Shown in pieces: positions 52,816 to 62,482 of a stretch of DNA of 64,000 nt. Positions within the stretch are counted from its first letter, which is position 1, and each line of letters opens with the position of its first letter. This DNA comes from Pusillimonas sp044464525 (lineage in GTDB: Bacteria > Pseudomonadota > Gammaproteobacteria > Burkholderiales > Burkholderiaceae_B): positions 1-64,000 of the forward strand of contig NZ_JBIQLE010000001.1 of the NCBI RefSeq assembly GCF_044464525.1. Direction: 5' to 3'. The notes under the pieces were generated by a model. It did not search any database, was not told the origin of the DNA, and was given only the letters and a program-made list of their open reading frames with translations. Position numbers and translations under genes: made by a program.

Positions 52816-52945
52816 TTCTAAAGATGGTGCATTTGATTTTGATTCATGTAATTGTACCTGCATACTTTCACTCTGAGCAGCCCTGAACGTGTTTTTACAA
52901 CAACTACAGGGCCGATGATTCGTTTTTTACCATCAGAGAGTAGAC

Positions 52946-55252
52946 ATGACTGTTTTTCATAGCCTGGGCTTTTCGCGCATGGGGCTGCAGCGCGAACTGA
53001 AGTTTGCCCTAGAGGCCTATTGGTCGGGAAAATCCGACCAGGCCAATTTGCTGGAAACCGGGCGCGAGCTTCGGAAACGCCATTGGGCTTTGCAGGCAGG
53101 CGGCCAGGATAAACAAAAAATAATGGTGCCAGTGGGCGATTTTGCCTGGTACGACCACATTCTGGAATGGACAACCTTGCTGGGGGCGGTTCCCGCTCGG
53201 TTCGGCCAGCCTTCCGGCGAAGACGTGAGCCTTGATACCCTGTTTCGCATGGGTAGGGGCCGGGCGCCGTCGGGAAAGCCATCCGCCGCCTCCGAGATGA
53301 CCAAGTGGTTCGACACCAACTACCACTATATCGTCCCTGAGCTGACGCTGGGGCAAGAGTTTCGCATCGCGCGCACCGAGCTTTTTGAGCAGGTCGCAGA
53401 AGCATTGTCACTGGGATATGCCGCCAAGCCGGTGATACCGGGGCCATTGACCTGGTTGTGGCTGGGCAAGGGCGACGCGTTTACTCAGGGCTCGCAGGAT
53501 GAAGGCAAGCTTAAGCTGCTTGATCGCCTGCTTCCGGTCTATTTGCAGGTGCTCGACCGTCTGGCCAAGCAGGGCGTTGAATGGGTACAGGTCGACGAGC
53601 CCATCCTGGCTCTGGATCTGCCGCCTGCCTGGCAAGAGGCTTTCAAGCGTGTATACGACGAGTTGTCCACGGGTGGCGTGCGTATTTTGCTGGCAAGCTA
53701 TTTCGGCGGTGTCACTCACAATCTAAAGGTGCTTGACGGCCTGCCGGTACATGGCGTTCACCTGGATCTGGTGCGGGCTCCGGAACAGGCCGAAAAGGTC
53801 GCTGCAGTATTAAGAAGCGATCAAGTCCTTTCGGCGGGCGTCATTGACGGGCGCAACATCTGGCGCACTGATCTAGACAGTCGCCACGCATTACTCAAGC
53901 CTTTGAAAGACCGCTTGGGTGATCGCCTTTGGATAGCGCCGTCGTGCTCTTTGCTGCACGTGCCCGTCGATCTGGAAGAAGAGACGCAGTTGGACCCCGA
54001 GCTTAAATCGTGGCTGTCCTTCGCCGTACAAAAACTGGATGAACTTCATTGCCTGGCAAGCCTGCTTGACGGAGACGTCGACGAAGCCATTGCGCAAAAG
54101 CTGGAAACGCAACGTAAAGCGCTGCGGGCGCGTGACGAATCGAACCGTACGCATAATGAGGCGGTACGTAAGCGGTTCGCAGAGTCGGCCGGTTTGTCGC
54201 GCGAGCGCGCACCCTTTGGCGAGCGTATTGAAAAGCAGCGCCAGGCCTTGAATCTGCCAGACTTTCCCACCACCACCATTGGATCTTTTCCCCAGACAGC
54301 GGAAATCCGTCGCCTGCGTCGTGATTGGCGGCAGGGCGCTTTGTCCGACGCGGCTTATGAAAAACAGGTGCGAGCGGAAATCGAGGCCGCCGTACGGTTC
54401 CAGGAAGAGGTCGAGCTGGACGTTCTGGTACACGGCGAGCCCGAGCGCAACGACATGGTGGAATACTTTGGCGAACTGCTTGGCGGTTTCGCTTTCACCC
54501 AGAATGGATGGGTGCAAAGCTATGGCTCGCGCTGCGTCAAACCACCACTTATCTATGGCGATGTCTTGCGTCCGGCTCCCATGACGGTGGGCTGGAGCAG
54601 TTATGCCCAGTCGCTGACCACCAAGCCGGTCAAGGGCATGCTGACGGGGCCGGTCACCCTGTTGCAATGGTCTTTCGTGCGGGATGATCAGCCGCGTGAA
54701 GACACTTGCCGCCAACTTGCCTTGGCATTGCGTGATGAGGTTTCCGACCTTGAAAAAGCGGGCATACGGATCATACAGATAGATGAGCCGGCCTTTCGCG
54801 AGGGCCTGCCGCTTCGCCGGGGCGATTGGCAAGCTTACCTTGACTGGGCGGTGGATTGCTTCCGCCTGGCCACGTCAAAGGTGGAAGACCGCACCCAGAT
54901 TCACACCCATATGTGCTATTCAGAGTTCAATGACATCATTGAGGCCATCGCCGCCATGGATGCGGACGTCATCACCATCGAGACGTCCCGCTCGAACATG
55001 GAACTGCTGGGCGCCTTCGAAGATTTCGCTTACCCGAACGATATCGGCCCGGGTGTGTACGACATCCATTCGCCCAATTTGCCCGATGTAAAAGCCATGG
55101 TTGAGCTGATGCGCAAGGCGGCCCTGCGGTTGCCGAAGGAAAGGCTTTGGGTCAACCCCGACTGCGGCCTGAAGACGCGCGCCTGGGCCGAGACTCGAGG
55201 AGCGCTCGAGGCGATGGTGAGGGCGGCCCGAACGCTGCGTGAAGCGGCATAG
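52946..55252 (+). CDS. metE: cobalamin-independent methionine synthase
   Basis: Transfers a methyl group from 5-methyltetrahydropteroyl-triglutamate to homocysteine without B12. The 768-residue protein has two (beta/alpha)8 barrels. The C-terminal barrel carries the zinc ligands His655 and Cys657 (HTHMC) and Cys740 (NPDCGLKTRAW), with the motif IGSFPQTAEIRRLRRDWRQG at the start of that barrel. Controlled divergently with metR. Followed by a hairpin. Confidence 0.97.
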   Translation: MTVFHSLGFSRMGLQRELKFALEAYWSGKSDQANLLETGRELRKRHWALQAGGQDKQKIMVPVGDFAWYDHILEWTTLLGAVPARFGQPSGEDVSLDTLFRMGRGRAPSGKPSAASEMTKWFDTNYHYIVPELTLGQEFRIARTELFEQVAEALSLGYAAKPVIPGPLTWLWLGKGDAFTQGSQDEGKLKLLDRLLPVYLQVLDRLAKQGVEWVQVDEPILALDLPPAWQEAFKRVYDELSTGGVRILLASYFGGVTHNLKVLDGLPVHGVHLDLVRAPEQAEKVAAVLRSDQVLSAGVIDGRNIWRTDLDSRHALLKPLKDRLGDRLWIAPSCSLLHVPVDLEEETQLDPELKSWLSFAVQKLDELHCLASLLDGDVDEAIAQKLETQRKALRARDESNRTHNEAVRKRFAESAGLSRERAPFGERIEKQRQALNLPDFPTTTIGSFPQTAEIRRLRRDWRQGALSDAAYEKQVRAEIEAAVRFQEEVELDVLVHGEPERNDMVEYFGELLGGFAFTQNGWVQSYGSRCVKPPLIYGDVLRPAPMTVGWSSYAQSLTTKPVKGMLTGPVTLLQWSFVRDDQPREDTCRQLALALRDEVSDLEKAGIRIIQIDEPAFREGLPLRRGDWQAYLDWAVDCFRLATSKVEDRTQIHTHMCYSEFNDIIEAIAAMDADVITIETSRSNMELLGAFEDFAYPNDIGPGVYDIHSPNLPDVKAMVELMRKAALRLPKERLWVNPDCGLKTRAWAETRGALEAMVRAARTLREAA

Positions 55253-55266
55253 CCAATACTGACACA

Positions 55267-55292
55267 CCAGGCAGCCTGTAAAGGCTGCCTGG
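55267..55292 (+). terminator. terminator-like hairpin after metE
   Basis: A perfect 10-base stem (CCAGGCAGCC and its complement) with a TGTAAA loop, 15 bases after the metE stop. No T-run follows. Confidence 0.6.
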
Positions 55293-55440
55293 GGGCGCTT
55301 ACTATTGATTGCTGCGGCAAAGTGTGCCGGCCGCTTCAGCATGGCGCTGTATAGACGGCGACACCGGCCCGCATCGTCCGCTTGGGCGGGCTGCGTTATA
55401 CTTCCAGAGTTTATCGTCTCTGTCTGTCCCAGCATTTTCA

Positions 55441-56022
55441 ATGCCATTGCCGCCGCCTCATGCCCCTCGCGAATTGCTGCACACGCGCTCTGTGCGCGTG
55501 GATGCGTATGCGCGCGAAGACGGTTTATGGGATCTTGACGCCGAGCTCATCGACGTCAAAGCCTACGACTTTCCTCGCGAGAACGGCACAACGCATAAAA
55601 AGGGCGATCCGGTTCATCATATGCACTTGCGGGTCACCATCGACAACGGCTACACCATCACGGCAGCAGAGGCCGCTTATGATGCGGCGCCCTTTGGCGA
55701 AAACTGTTTCAGCATTTCTACGGCCTACCGGGGTTTGGTGGGCCTTAATTTGTTGCGCAGCTTCCGGCGTGCCGTCAAAGACCGCTTCGGCCGGGCTGCG
55801 GGCTGTACCCACCTTACCGAGCTTTCCTACCTTCTGCCCACGGTAGCCGTGCAATGTATGGCCGGCCGCAGGCGCGAAGAACGGGTTCGCAGCGGCAAAC
55901 AGCCTGACAAAAAGCCTTTCGAGCTGGGCGGCTGCCATGCTCTGCGTGTCGATGGCCCGGTGGCCGCCAAACACTATGCCAAATGGTATGCGGTTCCCGA
56001 AGAAAAGCGGGAGCGTGATTAA
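55441..56022 (+). CDS. DUF2889 family protein
   Basis: 193-residue protein of unknown function. The N-terminus (LLHTRSVRVDAYAREDGLWD) leads into a domain with conserved polar residues (HHMHLRVTIDNGYTITAAEA, FGRAAGCTHLTELSYLLPTV). The frame is open well upstream, but the ATG at 55441 fits the family. DUF2889 proteins are often near aromatic-degradation or metabolic genes; here it precedes sucC by 78 bases, so no link is clear. Confidence 0.8.
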   Translation: MPLPPPHAPRELLHTRSVRVDAYAREDGLWDLDAELIDVKAYDFPRENGTTHKKGDPVHHMHLRVTIDNGYTITAAEAAYDAAPFGENCFSISTAYRGLVGLNLLRSFRRAVKDRFGRAAGCTHLTELSYLLPTVAVQCMAGRRREERVRSGKQPDKKPFELGGCHALRVDGPVAAKHYAKWYAVPEEKRERD

Positions 56023-56100
56023 TGCATGTTTTGCGCGCCCATGCAGGCGACAGGTCGATTGCAGGTTTTCTTCTCATTTTTACGTTCTGACAGGTAACCA

Positions 56101-57261
56101 ATGAAAATTCACGAGTATCAAGGCAAGGAACTGCTGAAGAAATTTGGCGTGACGGTGCCTCGCGGGATTCCCGCGTTTTCCGTAGACGAAGCCGTGGCCG
56201 CGGCCGAGAAACTGGGTGGGCCGGTCTGGGTCGTCAAGGCCCAGATCCATGCCGGCGGACGAGGCAAGGGCGGCGGCGTCAAGTTGGCGCGTTCCATAGA
56301 CGAAGTGCGCAAGCTCGCGTCGGAAATCCTGGGCATGCAACTCGTGACCCATCAGACCGGACCCGAAGGCCAGAAGGTACGTCGCCTGTACATCGAAGAG
56401 GGCGCCGACATCCAGAAGGAATACTACGTTTCCGTCGTGACCGACCGCGCCACGCAGAAAATCGCCTTCATCGCATCCAGCGAAGGCGGCATGGACATCG
56501 AGGAAGTGGCCGAGGCTACTCCCGAGAAGATCATCACCGAATACATCGACCCGCTGGTTGGTTTCACCAAAGAGCAGGCCGTCAAGGTCGCCAAAGCAAT
56601 CGAGTTGCCCGAAGCGTCCATCGACCAGGCCGTCGATGTGTTCCAGAAGCTGTACCAATGCTATATGGAAACCGATGCGTCGCTGGTTGAAATCAACCCG
56701 TTGAATCGTGATGGCAAAGGCAACATCATTGCGCTGGATGCCAAATTTGACTTTGACTCGAATGCGCTGTTCCGTCACGCTGACATCGTCGAATATCGCG
56801 ACCTTGAAGAAGAAGACCCCGCCGAAGTGGAAGCCAGCAAGTTCGACTTGGCCTATATCCAGCTTGATGGCAACATCGGCTGCCTGGTCAACGGCGCGGG
56901 CTTGGCCATGGCCACCATGGACACCATCAAGCTGTTCGGCGGCGAGCCTGCCAACTTCCTGGACGTCGGCGGCGGCGCCACGGCCGAGAAAGTCACTGAA
57001 GCCTTCAAGATCATGCTCCAGAACGATGGCGTGCAAGCCATTCTGGTCAATATCTTCGGCGGCATCATGCGCTGCGACATCATCGCCGAAGGCGTGATTG
57101 CCGCGTGCAAGGCCGTTAACCTCAACGTTCCGCTGGTTGTGCGCATGAAGGGCACCAACGAAGAGCTGGGCAAGAAGCTGCTGGCCGAATCCGGCCTGCC
57201 CATCATCAGCGCCGACACCATGGCCGAAGCTGCGCAAAAAGTCGTAGCTGCCGCCAAATAA
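56101..57261 (+). CDS. sucC: succinate--CoA ligase (ADP-forming) beta subunit
   Basis: Substrate-level phosphorylation step of the TCA cycle, forming succinate and ATP from succinyl-CoA with SucD. The 386-residue protein has the ATP-grasp start (MKIHEYQGKELLKKFGVTVP, then PVWVVKAQIHAGGRGKGGGV) and the C-terminal CoA-ligase region (EPANFLDVGGGATAEKVTEA, ILVNIFGGIMRCDIIAEGV). sucD follows after 21 bases. Start at ATG 56101 preceded by GACAGGTAACC. Confidence 0.97.
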   Translation: MKIHEYQGKELLKKFGVTVPRGIPAFSVDEAVAAAEKLGGPVWVVKAQIHAGGRGKGGGVKLARSIDEVRKLASEILGMQLVTHQTGPEGQKVRRLYIEEGADIQKEYYVSVVTDRATQKIAFIASSEGGMDIEEVAEATPEKIITEYIDPLVGFTKEQAVKVAKAIELPEASIDQAVDVFQKLYQCYMETDASLVEINPLNRDGKGNIIALDAKFDFDSNALFRHADIVEYRDLEEEDPAEVEASKFDLAYIQLDGNIGCLVNGAGLAMATMDTIKLFGGEPANFLDVGGGATAEKVTEAFKIMLQNDGVQAILVNIFGGIMRCDIIAEGVIAACKAVNLNVPLVVRMKGTNEELGKKLLAESGLPIISADTMAEAAQKVVAAAK

Positions 57262-57282
57262 GAATTTGCCGAGGATTTGTAA

Positions 57283-58164
57283 ATGTCGATCTTGATCAAC
57301 AAAGACACCAAAGTCATTACCCAGGGAATTACCGGCAAAACCGGTCAGTTCCATACCCACTATTGTCGCGAATACGCCAATGGCAAAGAGGCGTTCGTCG
57401 CCGGCGTGCATCCCAAGAAGGCCGGCCAGGATTTCGAGGGCGTACCCATCTACGCCTCGGTTAAAGAAGCCAAAGCCGAAACGGGCGCTACGGTTTCGGT
57501 TATTTACGTTCCGCCCGCAGGCGCGGCCGACGCCATCTGGGAAGCGGTTGATGCCGACCTGGACCTGGTCATCTGCATTACCGAGGGCATTCCCGTACGC
57601 GACATGCTCATGCTGCGTAATCGCATGCGTGCTGAAAACAAGAAGACCTTGCTGTTGGGACCCAACTGCCCGGGCCTAATCACCCCCGACGAGATCAAGA
57701 TCGGCATCATGCCCGGTCATATCTCGCGCAAAGGCCGTATCGGCGTTGTCAGCCGTTCGGGCACGCTTACCTACGAAGCGGTGGCGCAGCTTACCGAGCT
57801 GGGCCTGGGCCAGTCCTCTGCGGTTGGTATTGGCGGCGACCCCATCAATGGCCTCAAGCACGTCGATGTGCTGAAGATGTTCAACGACGATCCGGATACT
57901 GACGCGGTTGTCATGATTGGTGAAATCGGCGGTCCTGATGAAGTCAACGCCGCAGAATGGGCCAAAGACAACATGAAGAAACCCGTGGTCGGCTTCATTG
58001 CCGGTGTCACGGCGCCTCCGGGCAAGCGCATGGGTCATGCCGGCGCTCTGATCTCAGGCGGAGCCGACACGGCCGATGCCAAGCTCGAGGTTATGGAAGC
58101 CTGCGGTATCCGCACTACGCGCGACCCGTCCGAAATGGGCAAACTGCTCAAATCGGTGCTGTAA
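57283..58164 (+). CDS. sucD: succinate--CoA ligase alpha subunit
   Basis: CoA-binding and phosphohistidine subunit of succinyl-CoA synthetase. The 293-residue protein has the N-terminal CoA-binding Rossmann fold (TKVITQGITGKTGQFHTHYC) and the catalytic phosphohistidine His252 in GHAGALISGG. It pairs with SucC and ends before a strong terminator. Here sucCD is separate from the 2-oxoglutarate dehydrogenase genes, as is common in this group. Confidence 0.97.
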   Translation: MSILINKDTKVITQGITGKTGQFHTHYCREYANGKEAFVAGVHPKKAGQDFEGVPIYASVKEAKAETGATVSVIYVPPAGAADAIWEAVDADLDLVICITEGIPVRDMLMLRNRMRAENKKTLLLGPNCPGLITPDEIKIGIMPGHISRKGRIGVVSRSGTLTYEAVAQLTELGLGQSSAVGIGGDPINGLKHVDVLKMFNDDPDTDAVVMIGEIGGPDEVNAAEWAKDNMKKPVVGFIAGVTAPPGKRMGHAGALISGGADTADAKLEVMEACGIRTTRDPSEMGKLLKSVL

Positions 58165-58186
58165 GGCTTGCTTGTGTCGTAAAAAT

Positions 58187-58216
58187 GCAAAAGGCCCGCC
58201 TCGGCGGGCCTTTTGC
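58187..58216 (+). terminator. intrinsic terminator after sucD
   Basis: A 14-base stem, GCAAAAGGCCCGCC with its reverse complement, closed by TC, 22 bases after the sucD stop. The stem's A/T flanks supply a T-run on both strands. Confidence 0.85.
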
Positions 58217-58307
58217 ACCCTGAAGAGTCCGATCACAAGCGGGCGGCGCAACACGCCACTGCACTACGATAGTGTGCATCACGCTTTTTCCACGGTCAGG
58301 AGACCTG

Positions 58308-59027
58308 ATGACAGAATTTCTAAGCACCCTGCATTGGGGCGCACTGTTCCAAATAGTCATGATCGACATCTTGTTGGGAGGCGACAATGCGGTGGTTATC
58401 GCGCTGGCCTGCCGCAAGCTCGATCCCAGGCAGCGGATGCGTGGAATTCTTTGGGGTACGGCGGGCGCCATCATCATGCGCGTGGTGCTGATATTCTTTG
58501 CACTGCAACTGCTCAATATCCCCTTTCTGAAGGTCGTCGGCGGGCTGCTGCTGGTCTGGATCGGCATCAAGCTATTGCTTCCGGATGACGGCCATCACGA
58601 CGGCATCACTGCCGGCTCGTCCGTGTGGACAGCGGTCAAGACCATACTGATCGCCGATTTCGTCATGAGCCTGGACAACGTCATCGCCATTGCCGGGGCG
58701 GCCATGAACGCTCATACAGATCATCAGATGGGCTATGTGATCTTCGGCCTGCTGCTTAGCGTGCCCATCATCATCTGGGGCAGTACCTTGGTGCTCAAGC
58801 TCATTGATCGCTTCCCCATCGTGGTGCTGTTTGGCGCCGGCCTGCTGGGCTGGATCGCCGGAGGCATGCTGGTCACCGACGTGTTTGTCGTAAATCAAGT
58901 GGGTGCTCCTACCACCACGGCTAAAATAGCCGCGGAAGTGGTCGGAGCCGCTCTGGTCATCCTGGCCGGGAAATGGCTGGCCGCACGCAAGAATGCCAAA
59001 AAGGTGAATACACATGGGTCTATTTAA
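58308..59027 (+). CDS. TerC/YjbE family integral membrane protein
   Basis: 239-residue protein with about seven membrane segments of the TerC family. Members have been linked to manganese export and tellurite resistance. Acidic metal-like motifs lie in membrane segments: LLGGDNAVVIALACRKL and VMSLDNVIAIAGAAM. The start at ATG 58308 (MTEFLSTLHWGALF) follows AGGAGACCTG. Its 3' end overlaps a 42-residue membrane protein gene by 14 bases. Confidence 0.88.
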   Translation: MTEFLSTLHWGALFQIVMIDILLGGDNAVVIALACRKLDPRQRMRGILWGTAGAIIMRVVLIFFALQLLNIPFLKVVGGLLLVWIGIKLLLPDDGHHDGITAGSSVWTAVKTILIADFVMSLDNVIAIAGAAMNAHTDHQMGYVIFGLLLSVPIIIWGSTLVLKLIDRFPIVVLFGAGLLGWIAGGMLVTDVFVVNQVGAPTTTAKIAAEVVGAALVILAGKWLAARKNAKKVNTHGSI

Positions 59028-59142
59028 ACCATCGTCGGGCGACAAGAAAGCTGTTGATGGCGGCATGTCGCTGCTTAAAGGGTTGCTTATCCTGGCCATC
59101 ATTGGGATCATCGCCTACCTGATTTTCAACCACTATGCATGA
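59014..59142 (+). CDS. 42-residue single-span membrane protein
   Basis: Small gene overlapping the 3' end of the TerC gene by 14 bases and the start of hemC by 8. The product has a charged N-terminus (MGLFKPSSGDKKAVDGG) and one strong transmembrane segment (LLKGLLILAIIGIIAYLIF). The ATG is preceded by AAAAAGGTGAA (59000-59010), a reasonable ribosome binding site. Tight packing suggests translation coupled to TerC, so a TerC partner is a fair guess but unproven. Confidence 0.6.
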   Translation: MGLFKPSSGDKKAVDGGMSLLKGLLILAIIGIIAYLIFNHYA

Positions 59143-60121
59143 GCGAAACCAAAGCCCCGCGAGCCTGGTCATCGCCACGCGAGCTAGCCGACTGGCGCTG
59201 TGGCAAGCCGAGCACGTAAAAAGCCGGCTGTTGGAGCTGTATCCGCGATGCCGGGTCAGCTTGCTTGAAATGACTACACGCGGCGATCAGATACTCGATC
59301 GCACGTTGTCCAAGGTGGGCGGCAAAGGCCTTTTTGTCAAAGAGCTTGAAACCGCCTTGCTCGACGGGCGGGCCGATCTGGCAGTGCATTCGCTTAAAGA
59401 CGTGCCTGTCGACCTAAAGTTGCCCTTTGCCCTGACCGCGGTCATGAAGCGCGAAGATCCGCGTGATGCGCTGGTGTCCAATCAGGTCGACGATCTGGCC
59501 AAGTTGCCGGCCGGCTCCGTGGTCGGCACGTCCAGTTTGCGCCGCGAGTCGCAGGTGCGCGCACTTTACCCTCACCTGGAAGTGCGGCCTTTGCGCGGCA
59601 ATCTCGATACTCGGCTGGGCAAGCTCGACCGGGGCGAGTATGCGGCCATCATTCTGGCGGCGGCGGGCTTGCAGCGATTAGGCATGGAGTCGCGCATACG
59701 GGCTTATTTGTCGCCCGAGCAAAGCTTGCCGTCGGCGGGGCAGGGCGCCCTGGGCATCGAGGTTATGGCCGAACGGGCCGAGCTGCGCAAGTGGTTGGCG
59801 CCGCTGGAATGCCGCGCCTCGTCGTGGTGCGCGTTGGCCGAACGCACGGTGTCGGCGGAGCTGGGCGGGTCGTGCCAGGTACCGTTGGCGGCTTACGCTC
59901 AATTGGAAGACAAGGTCTTGCGCCTGCGTGGTCTTGTCGCTGAACCTGATGGGGCCGTGCTGATAAGGGCCGAAGCATCGGGCCCGCCCGAGCAGGCGGA
60001 AGCACTCGGGCGGCAGGTGGCCGGGCAACTGCTCGATCAAGGCGCACGCGAGATACTCGCCCAACTGCTGCCCGGTCATCCAATTCCGGAGTCGCCTGGT
60101 TCGGGCTCCCCAACTGACTAG
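59135..60121 (+). CDS. hemC: hydroxymethylbilane synthase (porphobilinogen deaminase)
   Basis: Polymerises four porphobilinogens to hydroxymethylbilane in tetrapyrrole synthesis. The 328-residue protein has the N-terminal IATRASRLALWQAEHVK, TRGDQILDRTLSKVGGKGLF, and the dipyrromethane cofactor cysteine Cys247 in ELGGSCQVPLAAYA. First gene of hemC-hemD-hemX-hemY. The ATG at 59135 overlaps the end of the small membrane-protein gene. Confidence 0.96.
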   Translation: MHERNQSPASLVIATRASRLALWQAEHVKSRLLELYPRCRVSLLEMTTRGDQILDRTLSKVGGKGLFVKELETALLDGRADLAVHSLKDVPVDLKLPFALTAVMKREDPRDALVSNQVDDLAKLPAGSVVGTSSLRRESQVRALYPHLEVRPLRGNLDTRLGKLDRGEYAAIILAAAGLQRLGMESRIRAYLSPEQSLPSAGQGALGIEVMAERAELRKWLAPLECRASSWCALAERTVSAELGGSCQVPLAAYAQLEDKVLRLRGLVAEPDGAVLIRAEASGPPEQAEALGRQVAGQLLDQGAREILAQLLPGHPIPESPGSGSPTD

Positions 60122-60130
60122 GCCACGGGC

Positions 60131-60958
60131 ATGCCGGGCAGTTTGGCTAATGCACTGGTCTTGTTGACCCGTCCGAAGGGTCGCAATGAACCCTTGATGC
60201 AACGGCTGGCTTCAAAAGGGCTGGAATCGCTGGTGTTGCCGGTATTGGATATTGTTCCGGTTCCTGCCGCGTTGAACCCGCCCCCTGTGCCTGGGGGCTA
60301 TGATCTGGTCGTTTTCGTCTCGGGCAATGCGGTGAACTGTTATTTCCGGCAGTTGAATCAGGCCGGCGCCATGCCGGCGGCCTGGCCTGAGCATACCCGC
60401 GTGGCCGCGGTGGGTGCGGCCACTGCAAAGGCTGTACTGGATACCGGCTTCGTTCCCGCCGAATGCATACTTGCCCCCCACGAGGCAGAGAGCCAAGATT
60501 CCGAATCGCTTTGGAAGTATTTGCAGGCCTTGACCGCGGCCATGAGCCGAGCGCTGATCGTGCGTGGTCAGGAAGGCCGTGAATGGTTGGGCCTGCGGCT
60601 GGAACAAGCCGGCGTAGAAGTGATCCGCCATATTTCTTATGAGCGGCGCACACTAGAATGGCCCGCGTCAATAGTTCGGCACTTGCGCGGCGGTCTTGAT
60701 TCGGGGCGGCCTGTCATCTGCTTGCTGACCAGCGCGCATGGAGTGACGGCTTTCATCGATAATGCCGCACGGCATGACCTGTTGCCGGCGTGCCTTGGCT
60801 TCCACTACGTGGTGATACACCCCCGCATCGCGGCCCGTTTACAATCGTCGCTCGAAAGCTCTTCCGCTTCTGGTAAGGTAGGCGATCTGGCGGTTACCAT
60901 ATGCCCGCCAGGGGAAGACGCCATTGTGCAAGCAGTATTTTCGCTCGCTTCCCGCTGA
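60131..60958 (+). CDS. hemD: uroporphyrinogen-III synthase
   Basis: Closes and inverts ring D of hydroxymethylbilane to uroporphyrinogen III. The 275-residue product shows the weakly conserved HemD pattern: LVLLTRPKGRNEPLMQRLAS at the start, VVFVSGNAVNCYF, VAAVGAATAKAVLDTGF, and RALIVRGQEGREWLGLRLEQ. Family sequence conservation is low, but the hemC-hemD-hemX order makes this secure. It starts 9 bases after hemC. Confidence 0.92.
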   Translation: MPGSLANALVLLTRPKGRNEPLMQRLASKGLESLVLPVLDIVPVPAALNPPPVPGGYDLVVFVSGNAVNCYFRQLNQAGAMPAAWPEHTRVAAVGAATAKAVLDTGFVPAECILAPHEAESQDSESLWKYLQALTAAMSRALIVRGQEGREWLGLRLEQAGVEVIRHISYERRTLEWPASIVRHLRGGLDSGRPVICLLTSAHGVTAFIDNAARHDLLPACLGFHYVVIHPRIAARLQSSLESSSASGKVGDLAVTICPPGEDAIVQAVFSLASR

Positions 60959-60985
60959 CAAGGTGCCAAGGATTACAATTTCGCC

Positions 60986-62479
60986 ATGACAGACACAAAA
61001 CCCGACAATACGTCCGATAGCGGCAGTGCCACAGCGCACGACAAACCCAATCAAAAAAAGGTTGCAGCGCCCACTGGCGCTCGTGTCGCCAAGTCGTCCC
61101 GGCGTTCGAGCATCGTCGTTGCCATTTTGATATTGCTGCTGATTGTGGCGGCGCTGGCTGCCATGGTCTGGTACCAGCATCGCGTCATGCACGAGCGCGT
61201 TGATACATTGCTTGGCCAGGCGCAGCAAAGCTCGCGTGAGGCACAGGCTGCCTCGGGCCAGGCGATGCAGGCGTTCGGTCTGGCGCGTCAGCAACAGCAA
61301 AAGATCGAACAGATGGCCGGCGAACTTGAATCTGCCCAGCAACATCTGCAAAGCCTTGAGCAGGCCTTGCAGATGATGACTGACAGCGGCGCCGATATCG
61401 CGCTCATCAACGACATGGACCATCTCGTATCCATTGCACACCAGCAATTGCTGCTGGGAGGCAACGTCAGCAATGCCATTATCGCGCTTGAAACCGCCCA
61501 GGCCCAGCTTGCGCGGGCGAACCGTCCGAGCCTGGCCTCGCTGCAGCAAGCCATCAACGGCGACGTAGAACGCTTGCGCGCCGTCTCCACCATCGACATC
61601 AATCGCCTGTCCAGCCGCATCGACGAGCTGGGTCGGCTGATTGAGTCAGCCCCCTTGCTCATCCCTGATGATGCCGCGCCGGCCCTTGCGCCGTCTCCGG
61701 CGGCGACAAGGCAAAATTCCGCGCCCGCGCCCAAAGCGGTTGACCCGTCTGCGCCATGGTGGAAACAAAGCATGTCTTCGGCGGCCGAGTGGTCGCGCCA
61801 TACTTGGTTCAACATCAAGCAGGATCTGGCCGGCTTCATCAGTGTCCGGCGCGTAGACGATGCCGCTGCATTGTTGATGTCGCCCGAGCAGGCGGGCAGT
61901 TTGCGCGACAAATTGCGTTTGCGGCTCATGACGGCTCAGCTTGCCCTGCTGATGAAGCAGCCTGATGTCTGGGCCACTGAAACCCGCGCGGTGGTGCAAT
62001 TGCTGCAGGCGCGCTACGACATCAACTCGGTCGAAGGGCATCGCGCACTCAGACTTGCCTTGCAGCTTGCCGATACGTCGATAAAACTCGAGCTTCCCAC
62101 TGTGGCCAATAGCCAAAGCGCAATTCAATCCTTGCGCGAAGAAATTGCGAAATCGGCCCAGACAGGCTTGAACGACGCGGAAACCGACGAACAAGCGCCG
62201 AGCCAGTCGACCGAGCAAGGCGCAACCAATGGTGGCGACACCGACGGCCCCACCGAGGCGCCTGCAGAAGATGAAGCTGCGCCCGAGCCCGAGGCTCAAG
62301 ACTCACCCGGTTCCGCTGCCCCGACCGAGGGGGCGACAGGCTCTGACCCGCAAGGCGTCGGCGAGCTGGTCAATGGCGCAGATTCGGGCGAAGCCGAGAC
62401 ACCAGTACCCAGCACCGAGTCGACGCCTGCGGCCACCAGCGCCGGCGCCGGCGTCCGTATCGCAATGGCGGGGGTATAA
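60986..62479 (+). CDS. hemX: HemX-like membrane protein (uroporphyrinogen-III C-methyltransferase-like annotation)
   Basis: 497-residue bitopic inner-membrane protein. It has a cytoplasmic N-terminus (1-41), one membrane span at about 42-63 (SIVVAILILLLIVAALAAMV), a Gln/Ala-rich coiled coil (about 68-135), the HemX domain, and an acidic Pro/Ala/Glu-rich tail (about 400-497). HemX is often labelled a methyltransferase, but it lacks the SAM-binding fold of CysG; its role is unknown. Between hemD and hemY as usual. Confidence 0.9.
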   Translation: MTDTKPDNTSDSGSATAHDKPNQKKVAAPTGARVAKSSRRSSIVVAILILLLIVAALAAMVWYQHRVMHERVDTLLGQAQQSSREAQAASGQAMQAFGLARQQQQKIEQMAGELESAQQHLQSLEQALQMMTDSGADIALINDMDHLVSIAHQQLLLGGNVSNAIIALETAQAQLARANRPSLASLQQAINGDVERLRAVSTIDINRLSSRIDELGRLIESAPLLIPDDAAPALAPSPAATRQNSAPAPKAVDPSAPWWKQSMSSAAEWSRHTWFNIKQDLAGFISVRRVDDAAALLMSPEQAGSLRDKLRLRLMTAQLALLMKQPDVWATETRAVVQLLQARYDINSVEGHRALRLALQLADTSIKLELPTVANSQSAIQSLREEIAKSAQTGLNDAETDEQAPSQSTEQGATNGGDTDGPTEAPAEDEAAPEPEAQDSPGSAAPTEGATGSDPQGVGELVNGADSGEAETPVPSTESTPAATSAGAGVRIAMAGV

Positions 62480-62482
62480 CAA

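Noticed and set aside
60986..62479. hemX as a true uroporphyrinogen-III methyltransferase
   Set aside because: No SAM-binding tetrapyrrole methylase fold is visible; the protein is a membrane-anchored coiled-coil type.
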